A DNA stretch of 64,000 nucleotides from Vulcanisaeta sp. JCM 16161 (GTDB lineage Archaea > Thermoproteota > Thermoprotei > Thermoproteales > Thermocladiaceae), in the NCBI RefSeq assembly GCF_001316285.1, contig NZ_BBDO01000004.1:124001-188000 (forward strand). Direction: 5' to 3'. This document shows positions 8,516 through 18,000 of this stretch, piece after piece (position 1 is the first letter of the stretch; every line of letters begins with the position of its first letter). Position numbers and translations under genes: made by a program. Below the pieces are notes generated by a model, which saw nothing but the letters and a program-made list of their open reading frames with translations, was not told where the DNA came from and searched no databases.

Positions 8516-11247
8516 GAACGCCTTAACAGCGTTTATGAATGCGTCCACCGATGGCTTGCCCTGGGTGAATCCCTGCCCGTAGGTTGTTGATCCACCACCC
8601 TTACCATTAACGCTTGAGTTGAGCCTTGCCATTAAGTCCCTAACACTCACGTGCCTCGCGGTTTCGGGGCTTAGGTAAACCATGTACTCGGTACCATTAC
8701 CAACCCTATTAATTATTAATAGCACCGTATTGGGCCTGGCACTTAGGTATTCCTTGGCAAATTCCTGTATGTAACTCCTATCCTCATTCTCATACTCCAT
8801 GTATGTAAATCCAATACCATTTATTGAGACCTCCCTACCCATGGCTTCTGCAACATCACCTCTAATAGCTTCCTAGTCAATGCCTTAATCCTACCCTCCA
8901 TCTTGCCCACATCGTTGAGTAGCTCCTTAACGCCCTTAACCACGTCCTCCCTACCCCTACCAATTAATTCGGATACCTCGTTAATGGAGTCCTCGAGAGA
9001 CTCCACGTAATTTAGTGCATGCCTGCCCGTGGTGAATATGAACCTAACGACACCCTCCTGAATCTTCTCAACCTTAACGATCTTAATCATACCAATCTCA
9101 CCGGTATTGCCTACGTGCATGCCACCGCAAGCCTCAACGTCGTATGGACTATCGTCCGGGCCCACCTGGACAATCCTCAACTTAGCCCCGGGCACCGCGC
9201 CTCCCTGGTATATGTACACGCCGAATTTAGACTCGGCCTCAGTCCTGCCTAACCACCTAATAATCACTGGATAGTTGGCAACAACCATCTGGTTGGCCAA
9301 CTCCTCAATCTTCCTAATCTCGTCCCTACTGGGCAGCTTGTAATGCGTAACATCAAGCCTACTGAAGGGTATATTCTTCTCAGCACCCGCCTGCCAAACA
9401 TGCCTACCAAGGACGCGCCTAATGCTCTGAAGGAGTATGTGCGTTGCCGTGTGCATCCTCATTAGGTCAAGCCTACGGGTTGCATCAACTACGCCCTCCA
9501 CCGTCTCGCCCTCCATTGGTGGTTCGCCCTCAATGACGTGAACAATGACAGGCCCAACCCTCTGGACGTCGATCACCCTCGCCTCACCCCTACTATGCTT
9601 GATAATGCCGTGGTCAGCCACCTGCCCACCACCCTCTGGGTAAAATGCCGTTTGGTCAAGGACCACGTACTTACCCCTAATGACCCTAAGAACCTTGGCG
9701 CTGAATTGGAATAGCCTCATGTTCTCATAGAATAACTCCCTAGTCTGCGGTAGGTCCTGAACCTCCACTGGGTTCACATCAACCTTAGGCTTCTCCTCAC
9801 CAACCTGCCTTTGATACCTGGCGGCTAACCTTGAATAGAAGTCATCAGGTACTGCGATGCTTAGCCCAAGCCTTGATGATGCCACCTCACGCACTATCTC
9901 GGGTGGTAGCCCCTGTGAGTCATAGAGCATCATTAAGTCGTCAATCGTGAGCTCCCTCTTGCCGGTCCTCCTCTCCCTATCCCTAACGACTCTATCAATA
10001 ATGCTTGGCGCCTGCCTAAGTAATTCCCTGAACTTCTTTTCTTCGAGATCGACCAACTCAAGTATTGTCTGCCTCTCCTCATAAACCTCTGGGTAATCAT
10101 CCCTTAGGAACTCAAGCTCCATGTTCATGATTTCCGTGAGCGGCATCTCAATACCTGCAACATACATGCTCCTAAGCATCCTCCTAAGCAATAACCTGCC
10201 CAGATAACCAACACCGGAATTACTCGGTATCACGCCATCAGCCATCATCCAGGACAGGGTCCTACCGTGATCACTAAGTATGTATAGGGTCTCCTGGGCC
10301 TTAAGTATGTTCCTAACCTCGTTAATATCCATACCAACCTTACTCGATATGTATTCATAGGCCTTCTCGATACTTGTAACCTCAGGGTCAAGCTGGCCGA
10401 AGTAAGTCGCCATGTGCATTAGCATTTCATCACTTGGTCTGGGAAGACCCAACTTACTCCTTAACTTCTCAATGAATGAGCCAAAGACCGCGTCATAGAC
10501 CGTGGGCTTACCCGTGAGTAGCCAGTAAATTCTCTCAAGACCGTAGCCAGTATCCACGATCTTCATGGGCATCTCCACGTACTTACCATTAACGGTCCTA
10601 TAATGCATGAAGACAAGTGTGGCTATTTCTAGGCCGCCCACGAGAACCTCAAGGCACTCACCCGCATTACCACCACCCTCCCAAATGTTCTCCTTATACG
10701 TGATTTCGTCATCCCTGAGGCCGAGCTCCTTCGTGAAAAACTCATGCGCGTACTCAACAGTCTCGTCAATCCAGTAGATGTACTTATCGGGGTAATTAAA
10801 GGCGTGGTGAGCCATCATTTCAAAGCCTGTTAAATGCCTACCGCTACGGCCAACCTTATCGATATCCGTAAACCTAATACTAGGTTGCGAGAGGGTCAGT
10901 GGATTTGCCGGTGGTGGTACAATGCCCTCCGTGACCCATGGCTGGAAGTCATAAATTGAGGCACCAACTAAGTAAACATCAGACCTCCAACGCGCAACCA
11001 CTGGATACCTCTTAATCCTAACATGGCCATGTCTCTCAAAGAAGTTCAGGAACCTCTCCCTAACATCCCTAATGGACTCAGGCCTAAATTTACCGGGTGG
11101 GTTGCCTATGAATAGGTATGGTGTGCAGGGTTGATCACCGCAGGATTCCTGGTCCTTATTTAGCGTCCAGAAGTAGTGCTTACAGTATGGGCATTGCCTC
11201 CTATAAAACCTCATCCTATCGAATAACCTCGTCCTCAATTCCTCCAT
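8512..11247 (-). CDS. alaS: Alanyl-tRNA synthetase, frameshifted near the C-terminus
   Basis: An archaeal-type class II AlaRS of about 910 residues. An N-terminal zinc-like region ([18 protein letters not shown]) precedes the catalytic core ([21 protein letters not shown]). The editing domain is marked by HTATH and by [10 protein letters not shown], and the C-terminal DHHA1 domain by [11 protein letters not shown]. The main frame ends at 8821, where AAGCCATGG should read AAGGCCATGG; the DHHA1 part (8516-8842) then continues. It probably stops at the TAG at 8512-8514 after a second slip near 8518. The promoter is AT-rich just before 11247 (TTTTTATTTATCG). Confidence 0.93.
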
Positions 11248-11310
11248 AACTTAACGATAAATAAAAATGGGATTATTTTTATATTTTGTTCCTGTCGCAA
11301 TTAAAATTCA

Positions 11311-12222
11311 CTATTTACGCTTTGTCTCAAGGTCTCGGAAATACTTATACAGGCCATCAATGGCCATTCCAAACAGGTGATAATGAGCTCTCATGTTCCT
11401 AAGCCTGTCATAAACTCTCTTAAGGTCTTGATCCCTCTCCACAAGCATTCTCTCAAGGTCACTAGTGCTCAATCCCTCCCTAACAGCCTCCTCAGCGGTC
11501 CTACCCCAAACATCCAATTGCCTAAGGTGCCTATTTAGTAGGTCCATGGCGTTGGGAACGAGTAAGTGATGTGTATAGGCTATATACCTTGGATTCCTAG
11601 CAATTAGCTTCTTGACGCTGTCCACGTACATGTCGAACCTAAGGGGTTCCATCGTCGTTGGTATTATGTAGTCGAGGTCCTTAACATAGATGCCCGCTGC
11701 ATCCCCAACAATGAGTATATTCCAGGGCTCGACAATGAAGGATTGGTGATGACTTGCGTGACCCGGCGTGTGTATTACCTCCACTGTGACATCGCCGATT
11801 GTTACCCTATCACCATCCTTAGTCTCCCTGGCATTCTTGCTGGGCACCTCAAGTGGTCTGCCATAAAGCTCGCCGAGCCAGCCCATGGCGTCCCTAGCCG
11901 GTATCCAAATAATGTCTGGGTTTGGTAAAACCTTCGAACCCCTTGGGTGAACATAAACCTCAATATTTGGGTTAAGCTCTGTTAACGCTCCAGTGCCACC
12001 GTAATGGTCAATGTGAACATGCGTGATGAATGCATGGGTGACATTACCTGGTAACTGCCTCAAGGCATTCTTTAGGTCATTGCTTGATACCGCGGGCCCT
12101 CCCTCAAACACTATTAATCCCCTGCCAGTATTTATTGCATATACTGAAACCAAGTTACTGAATCCGCCTGGCTCCAGGTCCACTTGGTATACTTTGTCCA
12201 TTACCTCAATTACCCGCACCAT
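11311..12222 (-). CDS. Metallo-beta-lactamase-fold hydrolase
   Basis: 303 residues with the full MBL signature: THVHIDHYGGTG (HxHxDH, about residues 68-73), a second histidine in TPGHASHH, the bridging aspartate in ILIVGDAAG, and a distal TYTHH-like histidine pair (AYTHHLLVP). These bind two metals in hydrolases such as glyoxalase II and related esterases or phosphodiesterases. The C-terminal 90 residues are helical and charged, like other archaeal MBL proteins of unknown substrate. It lies between the L10 gene and alaS, in the same direction. The frame is intact; the start is GTG or ATG near 12222. Confidence 0.85.
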   Translation of the reverse strand: MVRVIEVMDKVYQVDLEPGGFSNLVSVYAINTGRGLIVFEGGPAVSSNDLKNALRQLPGNVTHAFITHVHIDHYGGTGALTELNPNIEVYVHPRGSKVLPNPDIIWIPARDAMGWLGELYGRPLEVPSKNARETKDGDRVTIGDVTVEVIHTPGHASHHQSFIVEPWNILIVGDAAGIYVKDLDYIIPTTMEPLRFDMYVDSVKKLIARNPRYIAYTHHLLVPNAMDLLNRHLRQLDVWGRTAEEAVREGLSTSDLERMLVERDQDLKRVYDRLRNMRAHYHLFGMAIDGLYKYFRDLETKRK

Positions 12223-12316
12223 AACTAGTCTGTAGATAATTCACTTAATAAGTTGTATGTTATATATGATAATTACAATATATAAACAGGGCATGTAGGG
12301 TATTGCCGCTATATTT

Positions 12317-13375
12317 TTACGAGCCAAAGAGACTGGAGAATCCAGCCGCGATTTCCTCCTCACTCGGGCCCTCCTTCTTTTCCTCAGTAGTCTCCTCCTT
12401 CTTTTCCTCAGCCTTCTTCTCCTCCGCCTTTGTCTCCTCAGTCCTTACCTGCTGCGGTTGTTGAGTAACCTGAAGCCCAAGTTCGGGGGCTTTCGGCGCT
12501 ATTACTGAGCAAGGGCGTTGGCTTCCGCCACGCTTTAGCCAGTATGTATTGGGCGGTCTCCGGCGTCATGTACCTGGCATTAACGGCTAGGTTCAAGGCC
12601 TCCATGTGAGCCTTTGCAATGGACACCCTGAGGACCTCAGGTGTTGGGTATGCAGTATTAACTGCCAGGTTAAATGCGTACTTAACGGCGTCCTCAATCA
12701 TAGACCTATACGTGCCGGCATCCAGCTTTAGATTGTCAACGGCTATTACGTACTTGCCCTTTAGTATTGCCGCCTTTATCTTTAGGGTCTCGAATATGGG
12801 CTTTATATTCAATTTCTTCAGGATCTCGGCCGCATCCTCATTAATCTTATCACCCCTCTTAACAACCACCGTATCCTTAACAATCCAAATCTTACCGTCC
12901 TGGACCTTGATCGGTATCTTTAACTTACCGAACTTACTCATTATTGGTCCTGGCTCATGTTAGTATTGCCTGCGGGTGCCACTAGGTCAAATGGTGCAAT
13001 GTCGCCCGGCATTGCCTCCCTCCTAACTCCCGTACTCCAAATCCACCTGGCTAGCTCGAATGGATTCTCATTCGAGAATATTAACAGGTTTTCACCAGTG
13101 AATAGCTTCTCAATGTCCTCAGTGACACTACCCATCAACTGCCTAAGTGCTATTAGCACAAGGGTGTTCTTCGCCTTAATAACCCTGGCACCCCTCCTTC
13201 TAAGCCAGAACCTATATTCCTGGAGAACCCTGTTTGAGGTCCCATGAATGTCTATTACGAATACGGTCCCATAATTACTGAATAACTCCTTCAATTCATT
13301 AACAATCCTAACCTTCTTCTCCGGATAGGGCTTCATCCTAACATACGTGCGCTTAAATACTGGTTGCGAAGCCAT
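12317..13375 (-). CDS. rpl10: 50S ribosomal protein L10 (P0, uL10), frameshifted
   Basis: The N-terminal part (MASQPVFKRTYVRMKPYPEKK to about 13375-12960) is the rRNA-binding domain; the frame ends at 12941 where CC has lost one C, and it continues as SKFGKLKIPIKVQDGKIWIVKD. A further slip near 12520 and one near 12507 lead into a long Lys/Glu-rich hinge and the stalk-type tail EEEIAAGFSSLFGS, with its stop at 12317-12319. About 350 residues, normal for archaeal P0. Such tails bind L12 dimers and translation factors. It is the last gene of the L11-L1-L10 cluster. No L12 gene follows directly. Confidence 0.92.
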
Positions 13376-13494
13376 ACCAGCAAGAACCGCTCAAGTAATG
13401 CACTTAATTAATTTTTCTTCCAATGAGGATGAGACAATGAGGAATACGTGAGTAATTAATGCATGAAAGCCCAGCCAATGGTCACGGTTAAATC

Positions 13495-14154
13495 CTATTT
13501 AGATGATAATGGTGAAAACGTAATGGGCGGTCCCATGGTCAACTTAACACTAACGTCACCCAACTGCTCAGGCCTTACCCTCTTAAGTATTTCGTCTAGC
13601 ACGGTCGCTATGTTCTCAGCAACGTGCTTTGGATCCATGTCCTCAGTGCCGACCTTACACATAACCTGCGGTTGGTCCTTAACCCTAACCCTGACACTCC
13701 TCTTTAACCTATCAATCACAGCCTTTATGTCCGCGTTTGGTTGGACAACCTCAGGCATCTTATTCCTAGGACCGAGTATTTGCCCCATCACCCTACCGAT
13801 GAGCACCATCAGGTCTGGGGTGGCCACGAAATAGTCATAGGAATTAGCCAACTTCCTAATCTCCTTCTTGTTACCGGCGAGCTTCTCAATGTCCTCCCTC
13901 GTAAGTATTGCATCTGCCTTAGCCTCCTTGGCCGCCAATACCATGGCGCCAGTGGCCATCACACAGACCTTTGGCTCCTTACCCTGCAATGGATGCGGCA
14001 ATGCGACAGTTATGTTGAACCTATTGGCCTGGTTCTTAACGTCAAAGTCCCTAAACCTAACTATTAATTCATACGTCTGCTTAAACCTCCTCCTCTTTGC
14101 CTTTGTCTTTGCCTCCGTGACAGCCTTAATTATTGCGTCAAGGTTTAGGCTCAT
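13495..14154 (-). CDS. rpl1: 50S ribosomal protein L1 (uL1)
   Basis: 219 residues, intact. Family features include KRRRFKQTYELIVRFRDFDVK near the N-terminus, the central domain DYFVATPDLMVLIGRVMGQILGPRNKMP (a strongly conserved L1 segment), and MCKVGTEDMDPKHVAENI. It forms the L1 stalk near the E site and, in archaea, may also repress its own mRNA. It lies between L11 (82 nt upstream) and L10. Confidence 0.95.
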   Translation of the reverse strand: MSLNLDAIIKAVTEAKTKAKRRRFKQTYELIVRFRDFDVKNQANRFNITVALPHPLQGKEPKVCVMATGAMVLAAKEAKADAILTREDIEKLAGNKKEIRKLANSYDYFVATPDLMVLIGRVMGQILGPRNKMPEVVQPNADIKAVIDRLKRSVRVRVKDQPQVMCKVGTEDMDPKHVAENIATVLDEILKRVRPEQLGDVSVKLTMGPPITFSPLSSK

Positions 14155-14235
14155 AATCGCGTATTGGAGGGAGAAGCCCCTTATTAAAGCATTTTTCCCA
14201 CTAATGCTGTGTTTTAATAGGTCGTTTATTAATCC

Positions 14236-14754
14236 CTATAACCTACCCTCCTGCCTCAGCATCTCCTCATACTTAGTTATTAAGTTATTGAATGAACCTG
14301 CATCCAACTCCTTAAGCACCTGCTTCGGGTCCTTACCGTTGATTGTAACGCCAATGCTTCTACAGACACTTATTACCTGCTTTAGGGCGTTCTTGAAGTT
14401 CCTACTCCTTAACTCCTCCCACTTTATGTAGGCTATCTCCGCAAGTTTCTCAATACTTATGTCACCAATTAACTCCTTAACTGCCTGATGAGCGCCTGTG
14501 TCTTTACCAATGGCCTTCATTATAAGGTCGGTTATTGGCGGTAGCTCAGGCTTTACGTCGAAATTCTTCGTATCCTCATCAATCTCAATCTCGACGAACA
14601 CATTATTAATGCCGTAGTTAGCCAGTATCTTCGTCTTCTTATTAATCTCCTCAGTGACCTTACTAACATCGACACCATACTGACTCAATTGCTGGACCGT
14701 GGGTCCACCCGCCTTACCCGGCGCAACCGCTACCTTAACTACCCTCTTTGCCAT
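14236..14754 (-). CDS. rpl11: 50S ribosomal protein L11 (uL11)
   Basis: 172 residues, intact. The N-terminus (VKVAVAPGKAGGPTVQQLSQYGVDVSKV) and PPITDLIMKAIGKDTGAHQ fit archaeal L11, while ITINGKDPKQVLKELDAG is the C-terminal rRNA-binding helix region (here VTINGKDP). It binds the GTPase-associated centre of 23S rRNA. It follows spt5 by 42 nt and precedes L1, the classical archaeal order. Confidence 0.95.
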   Translation of the reverse strand: MAKRVVKVAVAPGKAGGPTVQQLSQYGVDVSKVTEEINKKTKILANYGINNVFVEIEIDEDTKNFDVKPELPPITDLIMKAIGKDTGAHQAVKELIGDISIEKLAEIAYIKWEELRSRNFKNALKQVISVCRSIGVTINGKDPKQVLKELDAGSFNNLITKYEEMLRQEGRL

Positions 14755-14796
14755 ATCGTAGGACCTGCCTAATGTAGGTATTTAACGTTTTTGCTA

Positions 14797-15240
14797 TTAT
14801 TGCTTACCTTCAATCTTCCTAACACCCTTAATATTCACGATTATGGGCATCGTACTTGATGAATCAAGGAGCTCCAGGTAAACCTGACCCCTCTGCCTAT
14901 CGATGTCCACGACCTTGCCCCTATAGCCCTTAAACGGCTCAACGATTATCTCAACAACATCGCCGACATTAATCTCCACGGGCTTCGCTAAGCTATTCAC
15001 TATCTCGTCAACGCTCATGACACCCCTAACCATGCCTCTATAATGCTTAATGCCGGTGGCTAAGTCCTGGATTTCGTAGGGCATCGAACCCTCAACAAAC
15101 ACAAACCCCTTAAGTGCCGGTAGCACCACTATTGCTGTTATCTTAACCTTATCAAGACCTTTATGCTCAGCCCTTGCCTTGAGCATGAAGGCCACGTTAT
15201 ACTCCTGATTACCAACAGCCCTGAGGCATATACTCTGCAA
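14797..15240 (-). CDS. spt5: Transcription elongation factor Spt5 (NusG homologue)
   Basis: 147 residues: an NGN domain (LRAVGNQEYNVAFMLKARAEHKGL, LKGFVFVEGSMPYEIQDLATGIKHYRGMV) and a C-terminal KOW domain (VGDVVEIIVEPFKGYRGKVVDIDRQRGQVYLEL). Archaeal Spt5 pairs with Spt4 and clamps RNA polymerase for processive elongation, and its KOW domain may contact the ribosome. Its place between secE and rpl11 is the conserved archaeal and bacterial arrangement. The frame is intact. Confidence 0.95.
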   Translation of the reverse strand: MQSICLRAVGNQEYNVAFMLKARAEHKGLDKVKITAIVVLPALKGFVFVEGSMPYEIQDLATGIKHYRGMVRGVMSVDEIVNSLAKPVEINVGDVVEIIVEPFKGYRGKVVDIDRQRGQVYLELLDSSSTMPIIVNIKGVRKIEGKQ

Positions 15241-15327
15241 CTTAATGCCTGCTCAGTACTGCCCATTGCCTCTTCCCTAACTTAATGAGTTAATAAAACT
15301 TGCCCAACAATGGGCTTACCCTAGGGC

Positions 15328-15597
15328 CTACCTACGGCCGAGACCCCTCGTGCTTAGTATAACGAGTATGAGCATTACGGCCAATATTATGACTATTGTA
15401 AGCACAACAATTAGGTTGAGCGGGTATGGCAGGCTAAAGTTGGCACTACTAGTTAGGTACTGCTGAGCTACGCTAAATAGGAATGAGTAGACACCAAGTA
15501 TTGCGACTATCAATGAACCCAACTTAAGGATTATCATGTAATTACTCCTAGTCGGCTTCTTGGCAACTCTGAATATCCAGGCGAGGTACTTAACCAA
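15328..15597 (-). CDS. secE: Protein translocase subunit SecE/Sec61-gamma, with an extra membrane segment
   Basis: 89 residues. FRVAKKPTRSNYMIILKLGSL is the characteristic amphipathic helix plus hinge of SecE/Sss1, followed by a transmembrane segment around 26-46. After a short loop (LTSSANFSLPYP) comes a second hydrophobic stretch (about 60-84, LNLIVVLTIVIILAVMLILVIL) and a basic end. The usual archaeal protein is about 60 residues with one membrane span, so the second is unusual. SecE holds the SecY halves together. Position between ftsY and spt5 supports the call. Confidence 0.88.
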   Translation of the reverse strand: MVKYLAWIFRVAKKPTRSNYMIILKLGSLIVAILGVYSFLFSVAQQYLTSSANFSLPYPLNLIVVLTIVIILAVMLILVILSTRGLGRR

Positions 15598-15679
15598 TTC
15601 ATTATCTTCTTACCTAAACCCTCACTGCTCATTGCATGGATTATGACCGGCTGTGATTATAAAATTTTCTAATCATTCG

Positions 15680-16596
15680 TTATAGGAGCAGTTGCCTGAA
15701 GAATTCCATCTTATTAAATGGTCTTAGGTCGTCATATCCCTGTCCAATCCCAAGGAAGTAAATGGGCTTCTTGAGCTCATAGAGGAATGTCAATATAGCA
15801 CCACCCTTTGGGTATGCATCGACCTTGGTGACTATTAACCCATCAATTCTCACGTACTTACTATAGTACTTAGCAATGTCAAGGGCCTCATTACCGAGTA
15901 GTGCGTCGGCTATGAATATTGACAGGTCCGGCTTACTAACCCTCTGAATCTTGCTTAATTCATTCATTAGGTTTATGTCGGTGTGCATCCTACCGGCGGT
16001 GTCGATCATTACGTAATCGATACCCTTAACCTTAGCATGGCTTATTGCGTCATACGCTACTGCGGCTGGGTCCGAACCATAATTATGCTTTATAACCCTA
16101 ACACCAAGCTTGGTCGCATGACCCTCCAACTGCTCAATGGCCCCAGCCTATAGGTGTCTGCGGCAGCCCAAACAGCCGTATAACCCTTCTTCATTAATTG
16201 ATGGGTTATTTTGGCTATTGTCGTGGTCTTCCCATAACCGTTGGGGCCCAGGAATAGGAGGACCACGGGCCTCTTCACCTGAAGTATTCTTATTACCTCG
16301 CTCATGAAGTCTACGTCGGGTACGTCATTAAATAACCTATTCATTACGTCGAGAATTCCATTTCTAATTACTGACTCCTTATCGCCAAACCTGGGCACCT
16401 TAAGGCCCCTTAGGTAATTAATTATTGCATTACATATTGCGTCCGCCACGTCGACGGCGACGTCGGATTCCACGAGTTGCATGAATAATTCATCGTGAAT
16501 CTCATTTAGCTTATCATCACTTAACTCGGTCGTTGTTATCGAATTAACTATTGTATTAGTTAATGACTTAAACGCGTTCTTTAACCTATCAAACAT
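15680..16596 (-). CDS. ftsY: Signal recognition particle receptor FtsY, frameshifted
   Basis: About 305 residues: an N domain starting MFDRLKNAFKSL (chosen start at 16596), then the NG GTPase with G1 GPNGYGKTTT, DTAGRM (G3) and TKVDAYPKGG (G4/DARGG-like). The frame breaks near 16147, where AGGCTGGGGCC should read AGGGCTGGGGCC; restoring it gives DTYRAGAIEQLEGHATKLGV. FtsY docks SRP-ribosome complexes at the membrane. It starts 10 nt after the prefoldin gene and precedes secE, so targeting and translocation genes are adjacent. Confidence 0.94.
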
Positions 16597-16606
16597 TAGG
16601 TAACAC

Positions 16607-17068
16607 CTATTGTCTAGATTGCTGCTGTTGTTGCCTAATGGCCGCACTTATGTATAGGAGGAAGTTATCGATATCCGTTATTCTCTTCGCTATATCCGCT
16701 GACTGCGCATCGAGTTTTGACCTTAGGTCCTCAAACTCCTTAATTCTTTCATCAATGTAGTTTATGGCGTATGATATGTCCATCTCGATTACGAAATTCG
16801 CGCCCACGCTGACCAGGACCTTCTCGCCCTGCGCCGGCGATGCCTTAATGAAGACTCCCCCACCGACTCCTGCGTATGTGTCTTGAACCACGCCCTTGCT
16901 CAATAGTGTTAGCATGTCCTTGGCGCTCCTTAACTCATTAATTGACTGCGTTACCAATGCGAGGTTCTGCCTAACGACATCGAGTAACGCAGCTAATGAG
17001 TTTCTCTCCTCAATTAGTCTCTCAATGTCCTCCCTCGTTATTACTATCCTCTGTGGTTGCTGGGACAT
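16607..17068 (-). CDS. pfdA: Prefoldin alpha subunit
   Basis: 153 residues with the alpha-type prefoldin pattern: a long N-terminal coiled coil (about 10-55), a beta-hairpin body (VQDTYAGVGGGVFIKASPAQGEKVLVSVGANFVIEMD), and a C-terminal coiled coil (about 100-145), ending with a Gln-rich tail. Prefoldin captures unfolded proteins and passes them to the thermosome. It lies between LX and ftsY in a tight cluster, 8 nt after LX. The frame is intact. Confidence 0.93.
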   Translation of the reverse strand: MSQQPQRIVITREDIERLIEERNSLAALLDVVRQNLALVTQSINELRSAKDMLTLLSKGVVQDTYAGVGGGVFIKASPAQGEKVLVSVGANFVIEMDISYAINYIDERIKEFEDLRSKLDAQSADIAKRITDIDNFLLYISAAIRQQQQQSRQ

Positions 17069-17076
17069 TGATTACC

Positions 17077-17325
17077 TCACCACTTAATCAATGATTCCAT
17101 GGATAGCAATTGCAGTATTTCAGTGCGTTTAATCTCATCCTTACTAATTTCCTTAACATCCTCAATCCTAATCATACTCCTCTTCAACTTATGCCTACTC
17201 CCCAATTCGCTGTATGCTGCCTCCACGGCCTCGCTTGGTTTCGTAGCCGGTAACTCAAGTGAGAACTTTTGCCACTGCATTCCAATCCTCATACGTCCCG
17301 TGACTCTATAAATCCTAACCGACAC
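17077..17325 (-). CDS. rpl18a: 50S ribosomal protein L18Ae (LX)
   Basis: 82 residues, intact: RIYRVTGRMRIGMQWQKFSLELPATKPSEAVEAAYSELGSRHKLKRSMIRIEDV is the standard archaeal LX pattern. The GTG start at 17325 is about 26 nt downstream of a TATA-like ATTAAATATTT at 17347-17355 on this strand, which fits a leaderless mRNA and the first gene of the LX-pfdA-ftsY-secE-spt5-L11-L1-L10 cluster. Confidence 0.93.
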   Translation of the reverse strand: MSVRIYRVTGRMRIGMQWQKFSLELPATKPSEAVEAAYSELGSRHKLKRSMIRIEDVKEISKDEIKRTEILQLLSMESLIKW

Positions 17326-17399
17326 GTGATGCGTCTACGCATGAAATATTTAATCTTTTCCCAATATGTTTTTAAAGGAGAAATACCAATATTAACCAG

Positions 17400-17944
17400 G
17401 TGATTTACATGGTCCTTACGTGTGACGTCTGTGGTGCGCCAATCGAGGGCGAGCCCGTCATTGTGGAGATAGATGGTGCGGTATTGACGCTATGCCAAAG
17501 GTGCGCTCGTAAATACATCAATGTTAAGGGTGTCAAGGTGATTAAAGGCCCATCACAGGTACAAGCAACGCAGCATCCGGTTACTGTTGTTAAGTATGAA
17601 TCTAGGAGGGGGGTTACGTATAGGGTTAGTAGGCCTAGGGTCAATGTTGATAAGTATGAGGTTGTTGAGAACTATGCCGAGTTGATTAGGGAGGCTAGGG
17701 AGAGCCTTGGCATGAGTAGGGATGTTCTGGCCAAGGTGATTGGTGTTAAGGAGAGCATACTGAGGAGGATTGAGGATGGCCAGTTAATACCTGATGTTGA
17801 GCTTGCTAGGAGCTTGAGAAGGCGCTTGGTATTAGCCTATTGAGGGAGTCGGAGGACGTTGGTTCAGAGGTTCAGAAGCCCGTTAGTAAGTCGTTAACGC
17901 TGGGTGACGTGGTGACTCTTCGTGAGAGGAACAGGGGTAAGTAA
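17400..17944 (+). CDS. Multiprotein bridging factor MBF1-like regulator, frameshifted at the C-terminus
   Basis: An N-terminal zinc ribbon (CDVCGAPIEGE with CQRCARKY) is joined through a linker to an Xre-type helix-turn-helix (ARESLGMSRDVLAKVIGVKESILRRIEDGQLIPDVELAR). This is the archaeal MBF1 architecture, a co-regulator that may link activators to TBP. The frame slips near 17813; the corrected end reads ALGISLLRESEDVGSEV and stops at 17944. The start is ambiguous: a TATA (TTTTTAAAG, about 17369-17377) sits 27 nt before the GTG at 17400, but the ATG at 17409 has GGTG before it. It diverges from LX. Confidence 0.88.
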
Positions 17945-17968
17945 TGCTCTCGATGTATTGCGGCAATA

Positions 17969-17979
17969 GCTTTAAATAA
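17969..17979 (+). promoter_or_regulatory. TATA box of hflX that decides its start
   Basis: GCTTTAAATAA at 17969-17979 lies only about 10 nt before the longest-frame GTG at 17983, too close for that codon to be transcribed. It is about 26-27 nt before the in-frame GTG at 18001, which is therefore the likely leaderless start. This is inference from archaeal promoter spacing. Confidence 0.6.
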
Positions 17980-18000
17980 CGAGTGATTATAGAATGCGTA

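Noticed and set aside
15680..16596. Programmed ribosomal frameshifting in ftsY, alaS, cdc48 and others
   Set aside because: There are far too many sites, with no shared slippery heptamer or following structure, and they hit unrelated essential genes. Single-base loss in short runs explains them more simply.
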